From the NCBI RefSeq assembly GCF_050320395.1, contig NZ_CP144459.1:1178001-1242000 (forward strand): DNA of 64,000 nucleotides, written 5' to 3'. Under the pieces are notes generated by a model. The model worked only from the letters and a program-made list of their open reading frames with translations, made no database searches and was not told the origin of the DNA. This document shows, in pieces, positions 25,087 through 33,080 of the stretch (its first letter is position 1; each line of letters opens with the position of its first letter). This stretch comes from Treponema_C sp050320395. GTDB taxonomy: Bacteria > Spirochaetota > Spirochaetia > Treponematales > Treponemataceae. Position numbers and translations under genes: made by a program.

Positions 25087-26115
25087 ATGGCGACTATAAA
25101 GGAAATCGCGGCAAAAACGGGCGTAAGCCCGACCACGGTTTCCAATGTTTTACACGGCAGAACCGCAAAGGTTTCGGCAAAAACACTTAAAACGGTTCAA
25201 GCTGCGATTGAAAATGAAAAATACACCCCGAATATGGGAGCGGCTCTTTTAGCTCACAGCGTGTCGCGCATAATCGGGGTAATCGTTTTTATGGATCCGC
25301 GAAGCGGCGAAACCGTTTTTCAGGATCCCTTTACCGGAACGATGATAGGCGCATTGGAAAAAGAGATTCAAAAAAACGGTTATTTTATGATGCTCTACGC
25401 TACAAATGAGCCTGAAGCCGTTTTAAAGCTCATTCATAACTGGAAGCTCGACGGTATGATTTTGTTTTGGATCGGTTCCGATATGTGTTCCGTTATCCGT
25501 AAAAATACGGATATTCCCCTTGTGTTTATTGATTGCTATTTTAACGATGACGGCCTTACCTATCACAATGTCGGTCTTAACGATTATCAGGGAAGCTATG
25601 AAATGACCTGGTATTTAATAAAGTCGGGACACCGCTCAATCGCTTTTTTAGCCGACAGAAAAATCCTTGTCGGCGGCGATAAGGAGCGTTTTAAGGGATT
25701 TAAGCAAGCCGTTTCGGATGCGGGATTGGGAGGCGGAGAAAATTTTTTTGTAGCACTGTCGAAGGACGGCGAAAAACGGAAAGAAGTATATGAATCCCTG
25801 TGCAAAAAAGATGTTTCTTTTACGGCTTTGTTTTTTTCGGCCGATTATTATGCCGCCGAAGCCCTCAGTTTTTTTCAAAAAAAGGGTATAGAAGTTCCCG
25901 GACGTTTTTCGATAGCGGGCTTTGACAACAATATGTATGCACAGGTTGTAAATCCGCCGCTTACAACCGTTCATCAGGATACGGTGCACCGCGGAAAAGA
26001 AGCGGTTAAAATGCTTTTGCAGTTGATACGAAAAGAATCCCTGTGTGTACCGAATATCCGTCTTCCCGTGCGGTTGATTGTGCGCGATTCCGTGTCTACA
26101 ATCCCGCCTTATTGA
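25087..26115 (+). CDS. LacI family transcriptional regulator
   Basis: A 342-residue LacI-type repressor. The helix-turn-helix is at residues 3-22 (TIKEIAAKTGVSPTTVSNVL), followed by the hinge and a periplasmic-binding-like sensor domain (IIGVIVF, DGMILFWIGS, SIAGFDNNMYAQVVNPPLTTVHQD). It is six bases behind the GH4 gene and likely represses the operon through the palindrome at 20483-20504, with the imported sugar or its product as inducer. No strong Shine-Dalgarno sequence precedes the ATG. Confidence 0.92.
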   Translation: MATIKEIAAKTGVSPTTVSNVLHGRTAKVSAKTLKTVQAAIENEKYTPNMGAALLAHSVSRIIGVIVFMDPRSGETVFQDPFTGTMIGALEKEIQKNGYFMMLYATNEPEAVLKLIHNWKLDGMILFWIGSDMCSVIRKNTDIPLVFIDCYFNDDGLTYHNVGLNDYQGSYEMTWYLIKSGHRSIAFLADRKILVGGDKERFKGFKQAVSDAGLGGGENFFVALSKDGEKRKEVYESLCKKDVSFTALFFSADYYAAEALSFFQKKGIEVPGRFSIAGFDNNMYAQVVNPPLTTVHQDTVHRGKEAVKMLLQLIRKESLCVPNIRLPVRLIVRDSVSTIPPY

Positions 26116-26140
26116 ATAAAAGCCCTTTTTTTGGTAGCCT
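26112..26140 (+). promoter_or_regulatory. promoter of the cytidylate-kinase-like gene
   Basis: TTGAAT (overlapping the upstream stop codon), 17 bases, TAGCCT, then six bases to the ATG at 26147. The -10 is imperfect but the geometry matches the other leaderless genes. Confidence 0.45.
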
Positions 26141-26146
26141 TAGCGC

Positions 26147-26710
26147 ATGATACACAAAATCCCCGCAGGAAAAGAACTGCGTATTGCCGTTTCGGGAAAA
26201 AGCGGCTGCGGAAATACAACTGTAAGCAAACTGCTTGCCGACGCCTTGGGTATTACGATGATTAATTTTACCTTCCGCAGCCTTTCCGAAGAAACGGGTT
26301 TAAGCCTTGCCGAAATTATAGAGCGCGCGAAAACCGATGACGGTTTCGATATTGCGGTGGATACAAGGCAGGTAGAGCTTGCCCGAAAACAATCCTGCGT
26401 ACTCGGTTCGCGCCTTGCCATATGGATGCTTAAAGAAGCGGACTTTAAAGTGTATTTACGTGCGGGCGAGGATGTGCGTGCGAGGCGTATTTGTAAGCGC
26501 GAATGCGGCGATATTGAAAAAGTAAAGGCATTTACGCGCATGCGCGATGCCGAAGATTCCGGCCGCTATAAAAAACTCTACAATATAGATAACGATGATT
26601 TTTCCTTTGCCGATTTGATTATAGATACCGAACAATATAATCCCGAACAAATTGTCGATATGATTTTGGAAGCTTTGGAAAAAAAAGGATTGATTGTCCG
26701 TGACTCTTGA
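26147..26710 (+). CDS. cytidylate kinase-like P-loop kinase
   Basis: A 187-residue protein with a P-loop variant GKSGCGNTT (residues 17-25) and the RxRD-type closing motif FTRMRDAEDSGRYKKLYNID, as in the short archaeal-type CMP kinases (Cytidylate_kin2). The asparagine in place of the usual lysine (GNTT, where GKST/GKTT is normal) is seen in this subgroup. It would phosphorylate CMP/dCMP; the specificity is inferred. The stop overlaps the next gene. There is no Shine-Dalgarno sequence. Confidence 0.75.
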   Translation: MIHKIPAGKELRIAVSGKSGCGNTTVSKLLADALGITMINFTFRSLSEETGLSLAEIIERAKTDDGFDIAVDTRQVELARKQSCVLGSRLAIWMLKEADFKVYLRAGEDVRARRICKRECGDIEKVKAFTRMRDAEDSGRYKKLYNIDNDDFSFADLIIDTEQYNPEQIVDMILEALEKKGLIVRDS

Positions 26711-27533
26711 TACGGAAAAAACAGCCGAGTTTTGCCGAAGCATTTTGGACTTTTATGAGCGCGAAGGGCGGGATTTTCCGTGGCGGCACACGGTTAATCC
26801 CTATGAGATTCTTGTTTCCGAAATTATGCTTCAGCAAACGCAAACCGAGCGCGTGCTTCCCAAATACCTTGCATGGCTTGAGCGTTTTCCCGATGTTGAA
26901 AGTCTTGCCGCCGCTCCTCTTGCCGATGTTTTAGCCCTGTGGAGCGGTTTGGGCTATAACCGCCGCGCGCGTTTTTTACACGAGGCGGCCAAACGGCTCA
27001 ACCTTATTTTAAAAGAAACCGGCCGCTTTCCGGACACTCCCGAAGCATTGGACGCCCTTCCGGGTATCGGGCCTTATACCGCCCGTGCGGTATGTACCTT
27101 TGCCTTTAACAAACCCGAAGTGTTTATAGAAACGAACATACGTTCGGTATATATCTTTTTCTTTTTTCCCGATGCCGCAGGTCGTGAGGTAAAGGATACC
27201 GATTTGCTTTATCTTATCGAACAAACCTTATACCGCGAAAATCCCCGCTTGTGGTATTACGCGCTTATGGATTACGGGGCTGCCCTGAAAAAAAAGGTTG
27301 AAAATCCGTCGCGCAAAAGCCGCCACTATACAAAACAGTCGCGCTTTGAAGGTTCTTTACGCCAAGCGCGCGGCGCGATTATCCGCTGTCTTGTAAACTC
27401 GGCTTCGGGCTGTGCCTTGTACGACATTGCGCAAAAAGAAAATATCAACCCCGAACTTTTGGAAAAAGCCGCCTGTGCCCTTGCAGCAGAAAAAATCATA
27501 AGCGCGGACGGGCAACTGTACCGGATTTCTTAA
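26700..27533 (+). CDS. MutY-like DNA glycosylase without iron-sulfur cluster
   Basis: A 277-residue HhH-GPD protein. It has MutY-like regions: PWRHTVNPYEILVSEIMLQQTQTERV with the catalytic Glu in SEIMLQQT, and the helix-hairpin-helix LPGIGPYTARAV. The DGNV segment that carries the catalytic Asp of MutY reads ETNI. The four-cysteine cluster motif that normally follows is absent; the region reads MDYGAALKKKVENPSRKS. The C-terminus is a winged-helix-like tail, without the oxoG-recognition domain of long MutY. The start may be GTG 26700 or TTG 26694; AAAGGA lies at 26684-26689. It overlaps the kinase gene. Confidence 0.75.
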   Translation: MTLDTEKTAEFCRSILDFYEREGRDFPWRHTVNPYEILVSEIMLQQTQTERVLPKYLAWLERFPDVESLAAAPLADVLALWSGLGYNRRARFLHEAAKRLNLILKETGRFPDTPEALDALPGIGPYTARAVCTFAFNKPEVFIETNIRSVYIFFFFPDAAGREVKDTDLLYLIEQTLYRENPRLWYYALMDYGAALKKKVENPSRKSRHYTKQSRFEGSLRQARGAIIRCLVNSASGCALYDIAQKENINPELLEKAACALAAEKIISADGQLYRIS

Positions 27534-27557
27534 AAATTGTTTTTTTGTAAATTTTTA

Positions 27558-27586
27558 TAGACAAATCGTGAAAATCGGTGTACATT
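27558..27586 (+). promoter_or_regulatory. promoter of the brnT-like toxin gene
   Basis: TAGACA, 17 bases, TACATT, followed by GGGAAG before the ATG at 27602. Confidence 0.5.
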
Positions 27587-27601
27587 TAATACGGGAAGCC
27601 T

Positions 27602-27886
27602 ATGACATTTGAATGGGATGAGGATAAAAACCGTATAAACAAAAAAAAGCACGACGGTATTTCCTTTGAACTTGCGGTGCGGGTTTTTCTCGATGAAAAA
27701 CGTCTTGATAAATATGATACGGAACATTCGACCATATATGAGGAGCGTTGGAATGTGATAGGCAAGGTTGAGAATATACTTTTTGTTGTATATGTGGAGG
27801 TCAACAGCCGGATACGAATTATATCCGCAAGAAAAGCGGATAAGGAGGAAACCGATGAGTACTATCGTAACTATGACCTTAGATGA
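27602..27886 (+). CDS. brnT: BrnT family toxin
   Basis: A 94-residue protein of the BrnT (DUF497) family: FEWDEDKNRINKKKHDGISFE at the N-terminus, then RWNVIGKVENILFVVYVE and RIRIISARKADKEETDEYY. BrnT toxins are RelE-like RNases that halt translation. GGGAAG precedes the ATG. The reading frame overlaps the following antitoxin gene by 32 bases, the usual toxin-first order of BrnTA. Confidence 0.9.
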   Translation: MTFEWDEDKNRINKKKHDGISFELAVRVFLDEKRLDKYDTEHSTIYEERWNVIGKVENILFVVYVEVNSRIRIISARKADKEETDEYYRNYDLR

Positions 27887-28058
27887 ACTCAAAGAACTCC
27901 CGCCTTTGACGGTTGCCGAAAAAGAAATTATATGGAATGCAAAACCTATACATGATGAAGATTGTCCGAAACAAACAAAAGAACAATTAGCTCAGTTTAA
28001 GCCGTATTACGAAGTACACGGTATCCGTCAGCTGCAAAACTCAAAACGGGATAGATAA
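27855..28058 (+). CDS. BrnA-like antitoxin, short form
   Basis: A 67-residue protein. The first 45 residues (STIVTMTLDELKELPPLT, KPIHDEDCPKQTKEQLAQFKP) match the N-terminal part of BrnA antitoxins. The C-terminal ribbon-helix-helix region that binds DNA and is followed by a dimer helix in full BrnA is missing; the protein ends GIRQLQNSKRDR. It starts within the toxin gene behind AAGGAGG. It could be a truncated antitoxin or an alternative form; no obvious frameshift restores the missing domain. Confidence 0.75.
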   Translation: MSTIVTMTLDELKELPPLTVAEKEIIWNAKPIHDEDCPKQTKEQLAQFKPYYEVHGIRQLQNSKRDR

Positions 28059-28069
28059 CATTTCGGTTT

Positions 28070-28654
28070 TTATCTGCGGCCACAGACGATGTACATGGAT
28101 TCGTCTTCAAAGGCGTGCAGGATTTCCATGTGCTGCGAAAAAATATCGGCTAAATCGGCGGCGGCCGGAAGCGGCTCGGAAACGGAAAGCGCTCTTTCTT
28201 TGTGGCGTTTGTTGATTGACTCGCGGCTTTCCGAATGTGCAACTGTTAAAATGCCACCGGGTACAAGACGGCGGCACAGAGCTTGAACTGCATTTTTTGC
28301 ATTTCCCAAATGCGGAAAAGCGTTAAATACCAGACAGCGTTCGGCTTTATCCACAGCGGTTTTTGTGTCGAGAATGTCGGCACAGATAATGTGTATGCGT
28401 TTATCGGTACATTTTTTTTCCGCGGCGGCACACATTTTTTCCGACAAATCGACGGCAGTAACCGAGCGCGGATTTCGTTTAAGGTAATACGGAAATAAAA
28501 TGCCGGTTCCGCAGGCAACATCCAAAACGGAACAGCCGCTTCGGATATCGGCATAATCGAGAATCTTTTCGATAACGGCGGAATCGGGTTTTACAAAAGT
28601 ATCCCAATCTTTTGCAAGATTGTCAAAAAAGTCTTTAACCGTTTTTTTATTCAT
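28070..28654 (-). CDS. class I SAM-dependent methyltransferase
   Basis: A 194-residue methyltransferase with the SAM motif SVLDVACGTGILFPYYL (about residue 37) and the post-motif region SVTAVDLSEKMCAAAE. The substrate is unknown. It lies 41 bases after the S component of ECF transporter II and may be co-transcribed, so its substrate could relate to the imported compound. A GGAGGA precedes the ATG. Confidence 0.85.
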   Translation of the reverse strand: MNKKTVKDFFDNLAKDWDTFVKPDSAVIEKILDYADIRSGCSVLDVACGTGILFPYYLKRNPRSVTAVDLSEKMCAAAEKKCTDKRIHIICADILDTKTAVDKAERCLVFNAFPHLGNAKNAVQALCRRLVPGGILTVAHSESRESINKRHKERALSVSEPLPAAADLADIFSQHMEILHAFEDESMYIVCGRR

Positions 28655-28695
28655 ACAGTATCTCCTCCGCCGTTACCGTTTTAACAGAGTGTTTT

Positions 28696-29223
28696 TTAAT
28701 AGCGCTTCGGAATCAATTTCGATTTTTCCAATGCAAAAACGATGAACGGAATTAAAACAATTTGAATGATAATTCCGGGGAACGATTTTACAAAGTATGC
28801 GGTTGTCCATGCCGCCATCGAGTATTTACCGGGTGCAAAAATCAGTGCGCTCAATATACCTGCAATAATGCGTCCTAAAAGCATGGAAGCGATAAGGCTT
28901 ATATACATATCGGCAAAAAAATTTTTTGTATGAATGAGTTTTGCAAATAAACCGCTTGCAAATCCGTATACAGCAAGTTCGCACAGCATTTTAGGCAAAA
29001 AAGCTGCCGGCGGCATTCCCGTTAACAAGCTCGACAAAAGCGGGCCTGCCAAACCGCATGCAAGGCCGAACGGCCAGCCGCAAATAAGCCCGCATAAAAG
29101 AACGGGGATATGCATGGGCAAAAATACGCTTCCGCCGCCGGGAATTGCGTGAAAGGCCATGGGAAGTACAACGCAGAGCGCTATACATACGGCGCTGAAA
29201 ACAATTTGTTTTGAAAAAGACAT
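28696..29223 (-). CDS. ECF transporter S component, vitamin type
   Basis: A 175-residue membrane protein with five to six helices. The motifs MHIPVLLCGLICGWPFGLACGLAGPLLSSLLTGMPP and ELAVYGFASGL are typical of a group of ECF S components with predicted vitamin substrates (PanT/CblT-like); the ligand cannot be named. It shares the EcfT-EcfA-EcfA module encoded just upstream on the same strand. It has its own leader with a terminator ending just before the AAGGAGG, suggesting separate regulation. Confidence 0.8.
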   Translation of the reverse strand: MSFSKQIVFSAVCIALCVVLPMAFHAIPGGGSVFLPMHIPVLLCGLICGWPFGLACGLAGPLLSSLLTGMPPAAFLPKMLCELAVYGFASGLFAKLIHTKNFFADMYISLIASMLLGRIIAGILSALIFAPGKYSMAAWTTAYFVKSFPGIIIQIVLIPFIVFALEKSKLIPKRY

Positions 29224-29367
29224 AGTGTCCTCCTTAAAAAAAATTGCGGGAACAAAACCGTCCGGTTTTACAATTTCCCGTATAGTAAGGGGCTGGCCGA
29301 AAACGTCGGTTTTGTGCCGGCCCCCTGCTTCCTCATCAAAGACCGGGTATAGGTTTTTCCGCTTTGC
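29224..29367 (-). promoter_or_regulatory. structured leader with terminator before the S component; possible riboswitch
   Basis: On the minus strand, GGGGGCCG pairs with CGGCC-AGCCCC around an inner AAAAC-CGAC-GUUUU hairpin. Then CGGGAA-AUUGU-AAAACCG pairs with CGGUUUU-G-UUCCCG followed by eight U. That terminator ends directly at the Shine-Dalgarno AAGGAGG of the S component gene. The upstream part (GGUCUUUGAUGAGGAAGCAG) does not match a riboswitch class I can name. The layout suggests ligand-controlled attenuation. Confidence 0.55.
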
Positions 29368-30201
29368 TTAAGATGATCTGAAAAAAAGCATCGCAACAAA
29401 ACAACACAAAACCGAACCGGTCATAACGGCGTAATCGCGTAAACGCTTTTTTTCAGGCGGAATTTTCCGCTTCCGTTCTCCTCTGTAGCCGCGCGCTTCC
29501 ATTGCGATTGCCAATTCGTCGGCACGCTGAAATGCCGCCAAAAAAACGGGTAAAATAAGGGGTAAGATATTTTTCCCTTGTAAAACATTGTGCAAACGGA
29601 GCCTGTGCTTTGCGCCGTACAAAAGTGCCTTTTTGTCCGAAAAAGCGCCGCGCATTTTTTGCGCACTTATAATTTTTTCGGTTTCCGCTAAAATAACGGG
29701 AATAAACTGTACGGCGATGTTTATCATCAAAGCAAAGGTTTCTATCGGAATTTTAAAAAAACGCAGCGGATAAAGAAGGCGGCACAAAGCGTCGCTTATC
29801 TTTTTAGGAGCGGTGGTCGCATTTATAATCGAAGAAACTATAACGATATGTATAATGCGGCATACTATCCGAAGCCCCTGTACGATACCGTCCTTTGTAA
29901 TATGTATAATACCGAAGCTCCACAAACTGCCGCTTGTGCCGTAAAAAAGGCTGTTTAAGATAAAAATCACACATAAAAAAATCAGGGTGTTTTTGAGGCC
30001 GCAAAATAAAAGACGCAGAGGGGTATTCGACAGTACAATCGAAAAAAATACGGGTACCGATAATATTACAAAACCTGTGAGATTTTGCGTACACACCTCG
30101 GCGGCAATAAAAAAAAGGAGCGAAACGATTTTTGTTTGCGCCGCCAAGCCGTGCATAAAAGAGCTGCCGCTGTAAAATGTTCCGATATTTATGCGTTGCA
30201 T
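29368..30201 (-). CDS. ECF transporter T component
   Basis: A 277-residue EcfT (CbiQ-type) membrane protein. Both coupling motifs are canonical: SAQKMRGAF and ADELAIAMEARGYRG. It couples the two ATPases encoded upstream to S components. It overlaps the preceding ATPase gene by 13 bases. Contrast the T component of system I, where the second motif is degenerate. Confidence 0.9.
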   Translation of the reverse strand: MQRINIGTFYSGSSFMHGLAAQTKIVSLLFFIAAEVCTQNLTGFVILSVPVFFSIVLSNTPLRLLFCGLKNTLIFLCVIFILNSLFYGTSGSLWSFGIIHITKDGIVQGLRIVCRIIHIVIVSSIINATTAPKKISDALCRLLYPLRFFKIPIETFALMINIAVQFIPVILAETEKIISAQKMRGAFSDKKALLYGAKHRLRLHNVLQGKNILPLILPVFLAAFQRADELAIAMEARGYRGERKRKIPPEKKRLRDYAVMTGSVLCCFVAMLFFRSS

Positions 30202-31022
30202 CGGGCACCTCCTTTTTTTTGTATCCGTAAAAGGACTTCATCGAACAGGCTTGTATACCCGATGTGCGGTTTAAGCCGTATGCCTTTTTCGGCACAAGCT
30301 TGTACGATTTTTGCCGGCGTCGATGTTTCAATTCCGCTTTTTTGTAATAAGGCCGTATCCGACAGTATGTGTTGCGGGGTATCGCATTTTACTATACGCC
30401 CCTCTTTAAATACGGCGATACGGCTGCAATATTCGGCAAGACAGTCCGGATCGTGAGAAATCATTACCACGGTTTTACCCTTTTTGTGTATGTCTTTAAT
30501 GCAGCCGAATATGCTTTTGCGCGAAGAAGCATCAAGGCCTGAGGCGCTTTCGTCAAGCAGCAAGATATCGGGTTCGGATACGAGAACGCCGGCAATAGCC
30601 GCCTTGCGTTTTTCCCCGCCCGACAATGAGTAGGGGAAGCGCTCCGAAAATATTTCAGGCGCCAAATGTACTTGCCGCATTGCCGCATACACTTTTTCCT
30701 TCACTTGTTCGGCCGGCAATTTATATTTTTTTAATCCGAATGCAATGTCCGCAAAAACGGTTGAGGCGAAAAGCTGGTGTTCCGGATACTGAAATATAAA
30801 TCCCGTTTTCGCCTTCGTTTGGGCGTATTCTATCGAGCCGGTTTCGGGAGTGATTAAACCGGCAAGGCAATGTAAAAAGGTTGTTTTACCGCTTCCCGTT
30901 GTTCCCATAATCCCCAAAAACTCGCCTCGGTTGATTTTTATGTTTATGTTTTGCAGGGCTTTGTGTTCGAATTCGGTGTTTTTAAGATATGTGTATGAAA
31001 TATTTTTTACATCAATGCACAT
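30189..31022 (-). CDS. ECF transporter ATPase
   Basis: A 277-residue ATPase of the EcfA type. Walker A is GTTGSGKTT, signature LSGGEKRKAA, Walker B ILLLDESASGLD. It partners the ATPase encoded just upstream to form the EcfA heterodimer. Its start lies inside the end of that gene (16-base overlap). Confidence 0.9.
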   Translation of the reverse strand: MCIDVKNISYTYLKNTEFEHKALQNINIKINRGEFLGIMGTTGSGKTTFLHCLAGLITPETGSIEYAQTKAKTGFIFQYPEHQLFASTVFADIAFGLKKYKLPAEQVKEKVYAAMRQVHLAPEIFSERFPYSLSGGEKRKAAIAGVLVSEPDILLLDESASGLDASSRKSIFGCIKDIHKKGKTVVMISHDPDCLAEYCSRIAVFKEGRIVKCDTPQHILSDTALLQKSGIETSTPAKIVQACAEKGIRLKPHIGYTSLFDEVLLRIQKKGGARCNA

Positions 31023-31843
31023 AATTGCTCCGCCAATTCGTCCACAGTTAGAGGACAGCTTGTAAGTGCAATGCCGTTTTTTTTCAAATCCAGATAAAAC
31101 CGCACGCTTAAGGGAGGTTCCAATCCCGCCGACTGCAAAAGCTTTTCATCGGAAAAAATATCGCACGGCTTTCCGTCGGCCACGATTCGCCCTTTGTTAA
31201 AAACAAGAATGCGGTCGGCTTGGGCGGCTTCTTCGGCTGAATGCGTTATGATAATCAAGGTTTTATTTTTTTCGGCATGCATTTTGCGGATTTCATTCAT
31301 AACTTCCGCTTTACCGCAGGGGTCGAGCATAGAGGTCGCTTCATCGAAAATGACGATGTCCGGCTTCATAACCAGTACTCCTGCAAGGGCGAGTTTTTGC
31401 TTTTGCCCGCCTGAAAGCATGGACGGAGATTTTTTTTCGTAACCGGCCAAACCGACCTGTTCCAATGCCTTATGTACCAAACCGGGAATCTCGTCGGGCG
31501 GCCAATCGTAGTTTTCAAGACCGAAAGCCGTGTCTTCTTCGATAAGCGGCGAAACGAATTGATTATCGGGATTTTGAAATACCATACCGCAGTGTTTTCG
31601 CAGTTCCCATAAACAATCGGGATTGCTTACATCGAAACCGGCGGTTTTTAATGTTCCCTTTCGGATTTTAAGCAAGCCGTTAATATGCCGTGCAAAAGTC
31701 GTTTTTCCGCTTCCGTTGGCACCGATAAAGGCTATAAACTCGCCTTTTTGTGCACAAAAGTTTATATCCTGCAGGGCGGGAGCCGTGTTTTCTGCGGGAT
31801 ATGAATAATCAATATGTTCGGCTTGTATGACGGTTTTTGTCAT
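31007..31843 (-). CDS. ECF transporter ATPase, first gene of operon II
   Basis: A 278-residue EcfA-type ATPase. Walker A is GANGSGKTT, signature LSGGQKQK, Walker B IVIFDEATSMLD. It heads the order ATPase, ATPase, T component, S component, methyltransferase. The start is preceded by GGAACGAG. A 170-base leader with a terminator lies upstream. Confidence 0.9.
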   Translation of the reverse strand: MTKTVIQAEHIDYSYPAENTAPALQDINFCAQKGEFIAFIGANGSGKTTFARHINGLLKIRKGTLKTAGFDVSNPDCLWELRKHCGMVFQNPDNQFVSPLIEEDTAFGLENYDWPPDEIPGLVHKALEQVGLAGYEKKSPSMLSGGQKQKLALAGVLVMKPDIVIFDEATSMLDPCGKAEVMNEIRKMHAEKNKTLIIITHSAEEAAQADRILVFNKGRIVADGKPCDIFSDEKLLQSAGLEPPLSVRFYLDLKKNGIALTSCPLTVDELAEQLCALM

Positions 31844-31865
31844 TGCTCGTTCCTGATTGCATTTA

Positions 31866-31922
31866 AAATAAAAAAAGCCGTAAAAACCCGATTTGCGGCA
31901 TTAATATGCGCGTTTTTACAGC
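31866..31922 (-). terminator. terminator-like hairpin in the leader of ECF operon II
   Basis: On the minus strand GCTGTAAAAACGCG pairs with CGGGTTTTTACGGC followed by a T-run. It lies between the promoter at 32024-32052 and the ATG at 31843, so it can act as an attenuator. Confidence 0.65.
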
Positions 31923-32052
31923 TTCATGCTGATCTTATGCTTTGAGAATCCGAATTAAAATAAAACGTTAATACAATCCGTTCACGGAAAACATATACGC
32001 TTCATACGTATAATTGAATAGTAATTGTAAACGGAATGCGTAAAGAGGTCAA
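31923..32052 (-). promoter_or_regulatory. promoter and leader of ECF operon II
   Basis: On the minus strand TTGACC (32047-32052), 17 bases, TACAAT (32024-32029). Transcription should start near 32017. The first transcribed bases hold the inverted repeat TATACG / CGTATA (31994-32012). Together with the terminator this gives a leader of about 170 bases and explains the gene-free stretch 31844-32147. Confidence 0.55.
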
Positions 32053-32112
32053 GCATAAAACAATGGGCGATGCGTCTAATGGGCGTTATTGTTTAGCCGC
32101 TCGGTTTAAACC

Positions 32113-32141
32113 TTGTATTATCCGGCTCTTTGTGCTACAAT
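32113..32141 (+). promoter_or_regulatory. promoter of the TPR protein gene
   Basis: TTGTAT, 17 bases, TACAAT, then six T and the ATG at 32148. No ribosome binding site fits between, so the mRNA should be leaderless. Confidence 0.7.
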
Positions 32142-32147
32142 TTTTTT

Positions 32148-33056
32148 ATGAAAAAGAAAATTATCCCGTGTTTATTTATTTTCGCTTTATCCTTGCTTCC
32201 CCTGTTTGCCGATTTTAAATCGGATTACGAATTGTATATCCGAAGCGAAAACCTCGAAAAGCTTGAGTCTATTCTCCCCCAATGGGAACAAGCGGAACCG
32301 AACAATCCGGAAATGTTTATCGCTTATTTTAACTATTATCTTTTAAAAGGACGCAGTTCCGGATTAACGATAGATACGGTCCCTCCGGAGTCGGGAACTT
32401 CAATAGCTTTCAGCGATCCCGATACCGGAGAAACGGTCGGCTATATCGGCGGACAAACTTCATACGATAGGGCACATACCGAAACGGCTTTGGAATATTT
32501 AAATAAGGGCTTGGCAATCGCGCCTGAACGCTTGGATATGCATTTCGGTCAAATAACGATTTTGGGCGAACTGAAAGAATATAATCGTATGGCCGAAAAA
32601 ATTATTGAAGTATTCGGCGTTGCACAAAAAATAAATCATAAGTGGCTTTGGTCTAATAATGAGCCGATGGGCAATGACGCCGAAAATATTATGCTTGAAA
32701 GCATAAACGATTATCATGCACTTTTATTGACGGCAAAGGATACCAAGGCAAAAGAAGCTGAAGTAAAAATCTGTACGGCTCAGATAAAAGCCTATCCGAA
32801 AAATATCTATGCCTACAATTTTTTAGGCGCAGTCTATATGCAAACGGGTGAGGATAAAAAGGCTTTGGAAGCTTTTTTAGCGGCCGAAAAAGTCAATCCT
32901 TCCGACGGGATTGTATTGGGAAATATAGGAAAATGGTATGCGGATCACGGCGATACACAAAATGCAAAAAAATACTACAAAAGAATGCTTAAAGATCCGG
33001 ATACTCGGATACAGGAATTCGCCCGAAAACGGCTTGATGAATTGGATAAAAAATAA
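32148..33056 (+). CDS. exported tetratricopeptide-repeat protein
   Basis: A 302-residue protein with a signal peptide (MKKKIIPCLFIFALSLLPLFA) and then helical repeats. TPR-like units are visible at about 210-290 (YAYNFLGAVYMQTGEDKKALEAFLAAEKVNP, IVLGNIGKWYADHGDTQNAKKYYKRML). A beta-rich insert with PPESGTSIAFSDPDTGETVG lies near 75-105. It is probably a periplasmic adaptor. The 33081 gene follows closely. Confidence 0.8.
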   Translation: MKKKIIPCLFIFALSLLPLFADFKSDYELYIRSENLEKLESILPQWEQAEPNNPEMFIAYFNYYLLKGRSSGLTIDTVPPESGTSIAFSDPDTGETVGYIGGQTSYDRAHTETALEYLNKGLAIAPERLDMHFGQITILGELKEYNRMAEKIIEVFGVAQKINHKWLWSNNEPMGNDAENIMLESINDYHALLLTAKDTKAKEAEVKICTAQIKAYPKNIYAYNFLGAVYMQTGEDKKALEAFLAAEKVNPSDGIVLGNIGKWYADHGDTQNAKKYYKRMLKDPDTRIQEFARKRLDELDKK

Positions 33057-33080
33057 GTGAAAAAACGGAGTGTGTTTAAA

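Noticed and set aside
29224..29367. Cobalamin, TPP, FMN or THF riboswitch
   Set aside because: I compared the leader with the conserved boxes I know of these classes and found none; kept only as an unassigned structured leader.
31923..32030. Purine riboswitch in the ECF operon II leader
   Set aside because: A stretch near the start has weak similarity in the second arm only; the conserved core bases are not present.
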